This document shows positions 1 to 6,119 of a DNA stretch of 19,244 bases, in pieces; within the stretch, counting starts at the first letter, position 1, and each line of letters begins with the position of its first letter. The notes under the pieces were generated by a model. The model saw only the letters and a program-made list of their open reading frames with translations. It was not told the origin of the DNA and ran no database searches. Location: positions 1 to 19,244 of the forward strand of contig NZ_JBJGXI010000071.1 of assembly GCF_045635475.1 (NCBI RefSeq), read 5' to 3'. The DNA is from JBJGXI01 sp045635475 (lineage in GTDB: Bacteria > Bacillota > Bacilli > Bacillales > Amphibacillaceae). The position numbers and the translations under genes were made by a program.

Positions 1-133
1 AAGCCTTTTTTAAATCATCAAATTCAAGCAACCAATTTGCAAAGTTCGTGTTGATATCGGTCATTCTTTTGTACATACGGACCTTTGATTGAGTTGGCTT
101 CAATAGTTCGAGTTTTAACGAGATTGTCGGCAT
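1..133 (-). CDS. TnpB-like (IS605 OrfB family) protein, N-terminal 44 codons only
   Basis: The gene starts at the ATG at 133-131 (minus strand) behind a strong AGGAGGTG site (spacing about 6) and runs out of the window at base 1. The visible protein begins MPTISLKLELLKPTQSK and continues with a segment reading NTNFANWLLEFDDL. This matches the usual TnpB start, a basic beta-strand with a K-L-x-L-L-x-P-T pattern followed by a helical N-x-x-x-N-W-L-L segment. Full TnpB proteins have about 370-430 residues and a RuvC-like nuclease. They are RNA-guided nucleases that promote retention of their element. The catalytic residues lie outside the window, so activity cannot be judged. The assignment rests on the N-terminal pattern and the IS-like end upstream. 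Confidence 0.55.
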   Translation of the reverse strand, partial: MPTISLKLELLKPTQSKVRMYKRMTDINTNFANWLLEFDDLKKA

Positions 134-172
134 TTTTTCTTCACCTCCTGACTATATTTTACCAAAGGGAAC

Positions 173-709
173 ATGCGTTTGTCTTGCGATCTAATTTTTA
201 ATTTCAAAAAACAGCGATTCATCCCACATCTGAAGAAGTGGGCTTTCTCGCTCTTAAGTTCTGTAAGACAAATTTATATGGAAGGTATTGCAACAGGAGA
301 TGCAACATTTGAGACAAGTGCGCCAACATGGTATGAGTGGGATAAAGGACACTTATCTAGCTGCCGCTTAGTTGCAAATTATGAAAGGGATATCGCTGGG
401 TGGTGTGCTTTACGTCCTGTATCAGGTCGCTCTGTCTATCGTGGTGTAGCTGAGTTGAGTATATATATTAGTTCGAAATACAGAGGAAATGGAATTGGAA
501 AGTTACTACTAAGAAGATTAATAGAAGATAGCGAAAATCGTGGTATGTGGACGTTACAAGCGGGTGTATTTCCCGAAAATGTCGCGAGTATCAACCTTCA
601 TAAGCAAGCTGGGTTTAGAGAACTAGGGACAAGAGAACGAATTGGTAAAATGAATGGTGTGTGGCGAGATGTTATTATACTTGAAAGAAGAAGTAGCGTT
701 GTAAATTAG
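173..709 (+). CDS. GNAT N-acetyltransferase, phosphinothricin-acetyltransferase-like, N-terminus replaced by IS end
   Basis: From residue 31 onward (V-R-Q-I-Y-M-E-G-I) the protein is a clear GNAT fold of the phosphinothricin acetyltransferase (PAT/YwnH-like) group. It shows the acetyl-CoA-binding R-G-N-G-I-G loop at about residues 104-109, the conserved E-N-V-A-S-I-N-L-H-K-Q-A-G-F stretch, and a C-terminal W-R-D-V-I-I-L-E-R. Relatives acetylate the amino group of phosphinothricin, methionine sulfoximine or similar compounds with acetyl-CoA. They normally begin with about 15 residues forming strand beta-1. Here residues 1-30 are instead translated from DNA assigned to the IS end and look unrelated. 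An alternative internal start is the ATG at 278 (143 aa). Either product lacks the native first strand, so activity is doubtful and this may be a pseudogene. A purine-rich AAAGGGA lies just before the 173 start. Confidence 0.7.
   Translation: MRLSCDLIFNFKKQRFIPHLKKWAFSLLSSVRQIYMEGIATGDATFETSAPTWYEWDKGHLSSCRLVANYERDIAGWCALRPVSGRSVYRGVAELSIYISSKYRGNGIGKLLLRRLIEDSENRGMWTLQAGVFPENVASINLHKQAGFRELGTRERIGKMNGVWRDVIILERRSSVVN
213..252. repeat. Subterminal palindrome of the IS200/IS605-type end
   Basis: An outer arm AGCGA (213-217) pairs with TCGCT (248-252), and an inner arm CCCAC (223-227) pairs with GTGGG (238-242). Imperfect hairpins like this near each end are recognised in single-stranded form by the TnpA transposase in the IS200/IS605 family. 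Here the hairpin lies about 80 bases upstream of the tnpB start and about 10 bases from the inferred element end. Confidence 0.6.
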
Positions 710-851
710 GGTATAACACAGTTAAACCTATCTGGTACTAGATGTATTATAATAATCAGTTAACACAAACTAATTCGATTATAAAATCAAAAAATAAAGC
801 TAGAGATTCATAAAAAAATGTAATATGATGTTAGAATCGGTTAATAAATAG

Positions 852-927
852 AGTCAATTTCATAATTACCTTACACTGCTATTCATATGAATATGAATAG
901 CTAAAAATCAATATTATGAAATTGACT
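852..927. repeat. Palindromic MITE-like element, copy 1 (76 bp)
   Basis: Perfect 15-bp terminal inverted repeats (852-866 and 913-927, outer end AGTCAATTTCATAAT) enclose a second perfect 11-bp inverted repeat (878-888 and 891-901). The single strand can thus fold into a long two-part hairpin. A related element lies at 15751-15871. The two share TTTCATAATTACCTTA near the left end and TGAAATTGACTAAA at the right, but differ in the hairpin core. It sits between the GNAT gene and aguA and encodes nothing. The rest of 710-968 is AT-rich with no recognised signal. Confidence 0.75.
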
Positions 928-968
928 AAAGTTAATTCCAAATTTACAGATAAAGTGAGAGAGATTAT

Positions 969-1997
969 ATGCTTCCAATAGATTTTAATTTTAGAATGCC
1001 TGCAGAATGGGAAAACCATAACAGGACAGTTATTTCATGGCCAGTGAAGGATTCGATGTGTTTTCCGGCTGACTATGAAACAGTAAGTAAGGGCTATGCA
1101 GAAATTATTCGCGCAATTGCTGAATTTGAACCTGTAACTGTGATCGTTAATTTATCAGAACTAGAAGCTATTCGCAATCGGTTTGATGAAGAAAATATAG
1201 AATTTCTTCCTTTTGAACACAATGATGCCTGGTTTCGTGATAACGGACCGACGATGATTGTAAATGACGAAGGGGAAGTTGCCGGTGTTAATTGGCACTT
1301 TAACGCCTGGGGTGGGAAATATGAACCATGGGATTTGGACGATCAAGTTGCCCCACAGTTGTTAAAGCATTATGGAATGAGGCAGTTTAATGCACCAATC
1401 GTCATGGAAGGCGGGTCTATTCATGTTGATGGTGAAGGCACGTTGATTACAACGGAAGAGTGTTTACTGAACGTCAATCGTAATCCGAATTGGAGCAAAG
1501 CACAAATTGAAGAAATATTAAAACAGTATTTGAATGTGAAAAAAATTATCTGGCTTAAACGGGGATTGAGTGGAGATGAAACGGATGGTCATGTTGATAA
1601 TATTGCTTGTTTTGCAGCACCGGGTAAAATCATGTTACAAGTATGTGATGACCCAAATGATGAAAACTATGCAATTACACAAGAAAATCTGGCTATCCTA
1701 AACAATGAAACGGACTGCTTGGGAAGGAAGCTAGAGATCATACCAATCCAACAGCCTCCAAAACGGATCGACGATGGACAACGTCTAACATTAAGCTATC
1801 TAAATTTCTACTTTGTAAATGGTGGTATTATTTTACCTGTCTTTGGTGGGGAAGCGGAAGAAACGGATGCACTAGCTGTGAAGCTTTTGTCCGAATTTTA
1901 TCCTGACAGACGAATTCGCACAGTAGACGGCATGGCAATTATTCGTGAAGGTGGCAATGTGCACTGTACAACCCAACAAATGGCTTCTGGAAAATAA
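969..1997 (+). CDS. aguA: Agmatine deiminase (agmatine iminohydrolase)
   Basis: This cytoplasmic enzyme hydrolyses agmatine to N-carbamoylputrescine and ammonia, the first step of putrescine synthesis from decarboxylated arginine. The 342-residue protein is close to the usual family length and is collinear with the peptidylarginine/agmatine deiminase family. It starts with the typical M-P-A-E-W-E and has the W-F-R-D-N-G-P substrate-binding segment, M-E-G-G-S-I-H, the D-E-T-D-G-H-V-D-N motif (about residues 201-209), and a C-terminal G-G-N-V-H-C-T-T-Q-Q holding the nucleophile Cys333. The ribosome binding site (GTGAGAGAG) is weak. The next gene, encoding the enzyme for the second step, begins 23 bases downstream, so the two form an operon ended by the terminator at 2915-2953. 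Confidence 0.95.
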   Translation: MLPIDFNFRMPAEWENHNRTVISWPVKDSMCFPADYETVSKGYAEIIRAIAEFEPVTVIVNLSELEAIRNRFDEENIEFLPFEHNDAWFRDNGPTMIVNDEGEVAGVNWHFNAWGGKYEPWDLDDQVAPQLLKHYGMRQFNAPIVMEGGSIHVDGEGTLITTEECLLNVNRNPNWSKAQIEEILKQYLNVKKIIWLKRGLSGDETDGHVDNIACFAAPGKIMLQVCDDPNDENYAITQENLAILNNETDCLGRKLEIIPIQQPPKRIDDGQRLTLSYLNFYFVNGGIILPVFGGEAEETDALAVKLLSEFYPDRRIRTVDGMAIIREGGNVHCTTQQMASGK

Positions 1998-2020
1998 TTT
2001 AGAAGAAAGAGGCGATAACT

Positions 2021-2896
2021 GTGAGAAAAGTAAAAGTAGCAGCAACGCAAATGAGCTGTACGACGAATATAGATGAAAATATTGCAAAAGCAGACGCATT
2101 AGTAAGAGAAGCGGCAGAACAAGGCGCACAAATCATTCTGTTACAAGAATTATTTGAGACACCATATTTTTGTCAAAAGGAAAAAGCGGATTATTATGTT
2201 TATGCAACAGAATTAGAAAACAATAAAGCAATAAATCATTTTAAGCAGTTGGCTAAAGAGCTTCAAGTCGTGTTGCCAATTAGCTTTTATGAAAAAATGA
2301 ATTATGCGAGGTACAATTCACTTGCTTTAATTGATGCAGATGGACAAGTACTAGGCAGATACCGTAAAAGTCATATTCCTGATGGACCAGGATATGAAGA
2401 GAAATTTTACTTTAATCCTGGTGATACAGGATTTAAAGTGTGGAATACACGTTACGGAAAAATTGGCGTAGGGATATGCTGGGACCAGTGGTATCCGGAG
2501 GCAGCAAGAAGTATGGCGTTAATGGGGGCAGAAATTCTACTATATCCGACCGCAATCGGTTCAGAGCCACAAGATAGCTCGATTGATTCTAAAGATCACT
2601 GGCAAACTTGTATGCTAGGGCATGCAGCTGCTAACCTAATGCCAGTGATTGCTTCAAACCGGATTGGATTAGAAGAAGACGAAGATTCTAGTATAACTTT
2701 CTATGGATCGTCTTTTATAGCTGGTCCACAAGGAAATAAGATCGTAGAAGCAGGGCGTACAGAGCAAGCCGTCTTAGTTACTGAGTTTGATCTAGATGCG
2801 CTAGACACACAACGTATAGAATGGGGAATTTTTAGAGATCGCAGACCTGATTTATATAAGGTAATATCGACTTATGATGGCAATACGACACTGTAG
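2021..2896 (+). CDS. aguB: N-carbamoylputrescine amidase
   Basis: This nitrilase-superfamily amidohydrolase converts N-carbamoylputrescine to putrescine, CO2 and ammonia. The 291-residue protein has the three catalytic residues of the fold: Glu43 in L-Q-E-L-F-E-T-P-Y-F, Lys116 in Y-R-K-S-H-I-P-D-G, and the nucleophile Cys153 in G-V-G-I-C-W-D-Q-W-Y-P-E. The segment R-K-S-H-I-P-D-G-P-G-Y-E-E-K-F-Y-F is typical of AguB. The start is GTG, supported by AAAGAGG about 8 bases upstream. It lies directly behind aguA and is presumably co-transcribed with it. No arginine decarboxylase or agmatine transporter is in the window, so the agmatine source is not shown. Confidence 0.95.
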   Translation: MRKVKVAATQMSCTTNIDENIAKADALVREAAEQGAQIILLQELFETPYFCQKEKADYYVYATELENNKAINHFKQLAKELQVVLPISFYEKMNYARYNSLALIDADGQVLGRYRKSHIPDGPGYEEKFYFNPGDTGFKVWNTRYGKIGVGICWDQWYPEAARSMALMGAEILLYPTAIGSEPQDSSIDSKDHWQTCMLGHAAANLMPVIASNRIGLEEDEDSSITFYGSSFIAGPQGNKIVEAGRTEQAVLVTEFDLDALDTQRIEWGIFRDRRPDLYKVISTYDGNTTL

Positions 2897-2914
2897 TATC
2901 TATTTTGTGTGCGA

Positions 2915-2953
2915 AAAAGCCTGCCCCGAGTGTTTACTTCGGGGCAGGCTTTT
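2915..2953. terminator. Bidirectional intrinsic terminator between aguB and the small minus-strand gene
   Basis: AAAAGCCTGCCCCGA (2915-2929) pairs perfectly with the arm at 2938-2953 around an 8-base loop. The stem is GC-rich and flanked by T runs on both strands, so it can end aguAB transcription and the convergent gene at 2958-3155. Confidence 0.9.
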
Positions 2954-2957
2954 CATA

Positions 2958-3155
2958 TTAATCAATATTAAGCGTTTCATCAAATTCTTCCATTTCGGGA
3001 TCTTTCTTTAAGGAATTAATATGAAATGGGTTAGTGATACTTTTGTTTTTCTCCGTCCGAATTGCTACTTGCTTTCCGATAGAATCCGATATAATACCTT
3101 CCTTCTCTCCATCAAAATGCGGGTCTGTTTCACGATAATCTTGATTATCTGTCAT
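2958..3155 (-). CDS. Small acidic hydrophilic protein, function unknown
   Basis: A 65-residue protein I do not recognise. It is rich in Asp, Glu, Lys and Asn, has no membrane segment or signal peptide, and ends in an acidic tail (P-E-M-E-E-F-D-E-T-L-N-I-D). The start is set at the ATG at 3155-3153, because AGAAGGTG lies about 6 bases before it. A GTG three codons upstream overlaps that site and is less likely. It has a good ribosome binding site and shares the terminator at 2915-2953, so it is probably real. It lies about 70 bases downstream of the flavoprotein gene on the same strand and may be co-transcribed with it. Confidence 0.6.
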   Translation of the reverse strand: MTDNQDYRETDPHFDGEKEGIISDSIGKQVAIRTEKNKSITNPFHINSLKKDPEMEEFDETLNID

Positions 3156-3224
3156 CAGATTCACCTTCTAATGTTAGGATGCATTAAATGTGATAACTAA
3201 TCCATTCAACTCCGAGCAACTCAA

Positions 3225-4643
3225 CTACTCTTTCGGTCGCCATTCGCCAATAAATTCAATCTCATCATATGTATAATAATCCTCTAGAATATTTTCCTGA
3301 TCATCAATAAACAGTTCATCTGCAACAGCGGATGCAAGTTTTGGAATAGCAAAACGCAATCCCGAAAGTGCAGAGGCAGAAAGGCCACAACTAATTAGTG
3401 CAGAATAATTAAAAGCAAAAAGGCCGTGTAATAGCTTCTTTCCTTGTTCATCTTGACTTGAGAAAGCAAAACCAGGGCTCAGGTATGGATGTGCATCTAC
3501 GACAGAATTTGCTACTTCATTTGGTGCATTGTAGTAATCACTCCAGCGAGCAATATAACTTTCAACCAGTTTCAATTCCGGTCGCAGTGAAGGTTCCGTA
3601 AGTAGACCTGTACTAATAATCAGAAAATCAAATGTAAAATTGCCTTGTGGCGTTGTTACCAGTGCACCTTCAGCAGTTTCTTTCACATCTAGCCATGGTG
3701 CAGCTAAGTGCAATCGAAATCCAGGCCATGCAGATGCCCGTCCGAACGTGTCATTCGTGGGTGGTTGGTTGTGCTTGAAAAAATGTGAAATAGCAGCATA
3801 TTTATCTTCATCCGATAGAGCGTGGAATCGTTCAATAATTCCTGATAATTCCATCTGTCGGATCGGATTAATCCGCGGCATCTCCTTACGACGGACAAAA
3901 ACATGTGCTTCTGCTACCCCTTCAGATAAGGCATAATTGGCGTTATCATAAGCGGACGCTCCACCACCTAACACCGCCACTTTTTTATTTTTTAGTGCAT
4001 CAAAGTCAATTTCTTCAGATGTATGGGCATATAAAGTACGTGGTAAATTTTTTGTGACTAGATCCGGTACGTGCCACTCACCGCCACCTTGAATGCCTGT
4101 TGCTAAAATTACCTTGCGCGCAATTATCGTGTCTGAAGGTGCACCTTGGCCCTCAATATGTAATCGATGAAGTCCTTCTTCTAACGGATCAACTAGATTT
4201 AGCTTCACCTCATTGAGGACAGGAAGGTTCAAGATGTTCCGATACCAACGCAAGTAATTCATCCATTCACCACGTGGAATCTTATCAAGATCTTCCCAAC
4301 CACTTTCACCGAATTGTGCTTCCCACCATGAGCGGAAGGTGAGAGATGGAACGCCAAGGTCGATGGAGGTTAAATGCTTGGGAGTGCGCAACGTCACCAT
4401 TCGTGCATACGTTTCCCAAGGCCCTTCATAGCCCTCCCGATTTTCATCTATGATGAGGATATTCGATACACGTTCACGCATAAGGCCGAATGCTGCACCT
4501 AAACCGCTTTGCCCACCTCCGATGATCACAACATCATAGACATGCCCTTCAGAATGCTGCAGTGGACGAACCCAGTCTGAGCTTCTAAAGTTGATATAAG
4601 ATAGATCAGTTTTTACACGTGCATTGAGTTTCTCTAAGCTCAT
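3225..4643 (-). CDS. FAD/NAD(P)-binding oxidoreductase, flavin-monooxygenase-like
   Basis: A 472-residue soluble protein with two dinucleotide-binding folds. The N-terminal FAD site is V-V-I-I-G-G-G-Q-S-G (about residues 38-47). A second Rossmann motif, V-A-V-L-G-G-G-A-S-A, in the middle of the protein would bind NAD(P)H, and a later D-F-L-I-I-S-T-G-L segment resembles the family's ATG-type motif. This arrangement fits FMO-like or pyridine-nucleotide-disulfide-type oxidoreductases without a redox-active CxxxxC pair. The substrate cannot be told. A strong AAAGGA site precedes the ATG. The gene stands alone apart from the small protein gene downstream. No clear terminator separates the two. Confidence 0.85.
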   Translation of the reverse strand: MSLEKLNARVKTDLSYINFRSSDWVRPLQHSEGHVYDVVIIGGGQSGLGAAFGLMRERVSNILIIDENREGYEGPWETYARMVTLRTPKHLTSIDLGVPSLTFRSWWEAQFGESGWEDLDKIPRGEWMNYLRWYRNILNLPVLNEVKLNLVDPLEEGLHRLHIEGQGAPSDTIIARKVILATGIQGGGEWHVPDLVTKNLPRTLYAHTSEEIDFDALKNKKVAVLGGGASAYDNANYALSEGVAEAHVFVRRKEMPRINPIRQMELSGIIERFHALSDEDKYAAISHFFKHNQPPTNDTFGRASAWPGFRLHLAAPWLDVKETAEGALVTTPQGNFTFDFLIISTGLLTEPSLRPELKLVESYIARWSDYYNAPNEVANSVVDAHPYLSPGFAFSSQDEQGKKLLHGLFAFNYSALISCGLSASALSGLRFAIPKLASAVADELFIDDQENILEDYYTYDEIEFIGEWRPKE

Positions 4644-4789
4644 AATAGTTCATTCCTTTCAGGTTGCTATTAATAGACAAAATCTACGAACCTCCCAGAA
4701 TCTTTCTCAAAGGAGTTCGATCTGTATTTTTTTAGACTGTTTATGGAAGATTGTTGTTATTGCACAAAATAGCTAATATCCGGCGTAAC

Positions 4790-4920
4790 TTGGAGATTGC
4801 TTGCCACGCTGCGGAAATGCCCTTCGCTTTCCGCTGGTAGCTAGTGAGTCTCCCTCGAACTCATGTTTGTGGCGTCTCACTTAGGCCCGCGGCAAGCGAC
4901 TGCCTGGAGCGAAAGTCACG
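4790..4920. repeat. GC-rich palindromic intergenic repeat, Bacillaceae type
   Basis: Nested inverted repeats are visible. GCTTGCC (4799-4805) pairs with GGCAAGC (4891-4897), GCGGAAA (4811-4817) with TTTCCGC (4828-4834), and AGTGAG (4843-4848) with CTCACT (4876-4881). GC content is clearly above that of the flanks. Repeats with similar words (CTTCGCTTTCCGC, GGAGCGAAAGTC) are scattered between genes in many Bacillaceae genomes. That comparison is from memory. The function is unknown and the outer boundaries are approximate. Confidence 0.6.
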
Positions 4921-5140
4921 AGTAGTACGTTAAGTCGTGTGTTTTCATTCAATTATGAAGTTTACAAAGCAACAAACTTTTATATAAGAGTCTTTATTTA
5001 TGAAGTAATCAAATGCTTATATTAAAAATTTTACCATTTCCACTATCAAAATGGGATGTTTATTTTGTCTAAATTTTCAGTATTTGTTTGTTCACTATAG
5101 CTAGTATGATTGTTTCTATTCATATATATATATTTAAGCG

Positions 5141-5175
5141 AAAAAAGGGGAGTGTATCAGATTTGACACATTCCC
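5141..5175 (-). terminator. Intrinsic terminator of the holin-like gene
   Basis: Read on the minus strand, GGGAATGTGTC pairs with GATACACTCCC (one mismatch, one G-T pair) around a 6-base loop, followed by TTTTTT. It lies 16 bases past the stop codon of the gene at 5191-5613. Confidence 0.8.
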
Positions 5176-5190
5176 ACTTCGATAACTAAA

Positions 5191-5613
5191 TTAGCGCCCA
5201 CTAATTTTATTTTTGCCGCTCTGTTTATTCTCAATCGAACTATCGGTTATTTTTTTTAGTGTGCTGCTATTGTTATTTGAGGTGTTTTTAGGGGCAACTT
5301 TTTGTTCAGTTGTGGAATTGCTTGTTTCAGTATTGCCGTTCGTGGTATTACCTTTAACTAAATTCTGAAAGAACTTCATCGGTTTTACTTGGCTATATAC
5401 ACCACTTGCTGTTAGACCAATTACTAAAGCAGTTAAAATCTTATTCAGGAGGGATGGTGGTATAAATACTAAAATAAACGCTATTCCTATTGCTAATAAA
5501 GCCCGAAATCGTGTAGGGAGTTTAATCGCATTACCGAGGACGGTAACCAACGCAGCAACAATTGCAGAAATGGTTGCTAAATTGGCAGGATCTAATTGAT
5601 TAACATCAATCAT
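5191..5613 (-). CDS. Small holin-like membrane protein with a polar Asn/Ser/Thr/Lys-rich tail
   Basis: A 140-residue protein with three probable membrane helices (about residues 10-28, 36-55 and 58-77) joined by very short loops, then a roughly 55-residue hydrophilic tail full of Asn, Ser, Thr and Lys. The helix spacing, the K-L-P-T-R-F turn after helix 1 and the small-residue-rich third helix resemble phage holins of the Listeria A118 type. Holins form membrane lesions that let endolysins reach the wall. No endolysin or phage gene is adjacent, so the family call is tentative and the role may be cellular. A near-perfect AAGGAGG site precedes the ATG, and a terminator follows. It appears to be a single-gene transcription unit. 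Confidence 0.65.
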   Translation of the reverse strand: MIDVNQLDPANLATISAIVAALVTVLGNAIKLPTRFRALLAIGIAFILVFIPPSLLNKILTALVIGLTASGVYSQVKPMKFFQNLVKGNTTNGNTETSNSTTEQKVAPKNTSNNNSSTLKKITDSSIENKQSGKNKISGR

Positions 5614-5736
5614 CTATAATCCTCCTTTTTCAGTTTGTTAATATCATATGTTGATAATGGCATATCGTAATAGTTGAAATGCCTATTAGTACAGTATTTT
5701 GAAAACAAAATGCTTTACCTAAAAAGGGAGTAGAAA

Positions 5737-5880
5737 ATGATGATTCTTTCACTAGGGGATTTGAGGAATATTCGGAGAGATCTATTACTAATTTTACCTG
5801 ATAGGAACTTTGTTGTTAGCATAGCAAAGGTTATAAATCTAAGTATCTTGGTCAACGTGACTGATTATGTAAATAGTTAG
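5737..5880 (+). CDS. Possible 47-residue small ORF, unknown
   Basis: It starts with a double ATG (M-M-I-L-S-L-G-D-L-R) about 6 bases behind AAAGGGAG and ends at the TAG at 5878-5880. The middle is moderately hydrophobic (F-V-V-S-I-A-K-V-I-N-L-S-I-L-V). No family is recognised. It may be a remnant or may not be translated at all. Confidence 0.25.
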   Translation: MMILSLGDLRNIRRDLLLILPDRNFVVSIAKVINLSILVNVTDYVNS

Positions 5881-5935
5881 CCCAATTGCGAAGATCTTTG
5901 TGATTATCTCTGTATACTGACCCGCGGAGGTATTT

Positions 5936-6019
5936 ATGAACGAAGATGCTTTTGGATTAAGGTTCATCGGAACACTGCTAACATTTGCAAGGTTTATCGC
6001 TCTGAATAAATTGTTTTAG
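5936..6019 (+). CDS. Possible 27-residue hydrophobic mini-ORF, unknown
   Basis: A perfect GGAGG lies 5 bases before the ATG. The peptide begins M-N-E-D-A-F-G and continues with a hydrophobic, weakly basic stretch (L-R-F-I-G-T-L-L-T-F-A-R-F-I-A-L) that could form one amphipathic or membrane helix. The upstream in-frame sequence is interrupted by a TGA, so this could also be the tail of a broken gene. Confidence 0.25.
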   Translation: MNEDAFGLRFIGTLLTFARFIALNKLF

Positions 6020-6119
6020 AGGAAGACAGGCTGATTTGATTAGCATAGCTTAATTTCTTAAGTGTCATTTTAAAATAATAAATTCCTAAATTTTATTTGA
6101 AATAGTTATGGTTGTGTAG

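Larger units (their letters stand above)
1..262 (-). mobile_element. End of an IS200/IS605-type element (TnpB side), continuing left of the window
   Basis: The block holds the first codons of a TnpB-like gene, its ribosome binding site and, further upstream, a subterminal imperfect palindrome (213-252) of the type found at IS200/IS605 ends. The boundary is placed at 262/263. From 263 rightward the DNA reads in frame as a GNAT acetyltransferase (V-R-Q-I-Y-M-E-G), while 262 and leftward it does not. On the minus strand the four bases next to the proposed end are TTAC, the kind of tetranucleotide this family inserts beside without duplicating it. The boundary is inferred, since the other end and any tnpA lie outside the window. 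Confidence 0.6.
4644..5190. other. Intergenic region with a palindromic repeat and a terminator, no gene seen
   Basis: The 547 bases between the flavoprotein and the holin-like gene contain a GC-rich repeat (about 4790-4920) within otherwise AT-rich DNA, an AT-only stretch around 5120-5135, and the terminator at 5141-5175. I see no ORF with a credible start. Confidence 0.6.
5614..6119. other. Intergenic region with only doubtful mini-ORFs
   Basis: These 506 bases separate the holin-like gene from the membrane-protein gene. I see a short inverted repeat ATTTTG/CAAAAT (5696-5701 and 5706-5711) and two small plus-strand reading frames with ribosome binding sites, listed separately. No homology is recognised. 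The alternation of short open stretches in different frames could reflect a decayed gene. Confidence 0.5.

Noticed and set aside
922..950. TTGACT inside the right end of palindromic element copy 1 as an outward -35 box for aguA
   Set aside because: The -10 candidate at the right distance (TACAGA) matches only three bases, and the start site it predicts would lie almost on the weak ribosome binding site.
1872..2129. Minus-strand open frame across the aguA-aguB junction
   Set aside because: It is antisense to two clear enzyme genes, and its leucine-rich low-complexity translation is typical of the opposite strand of a coding region.
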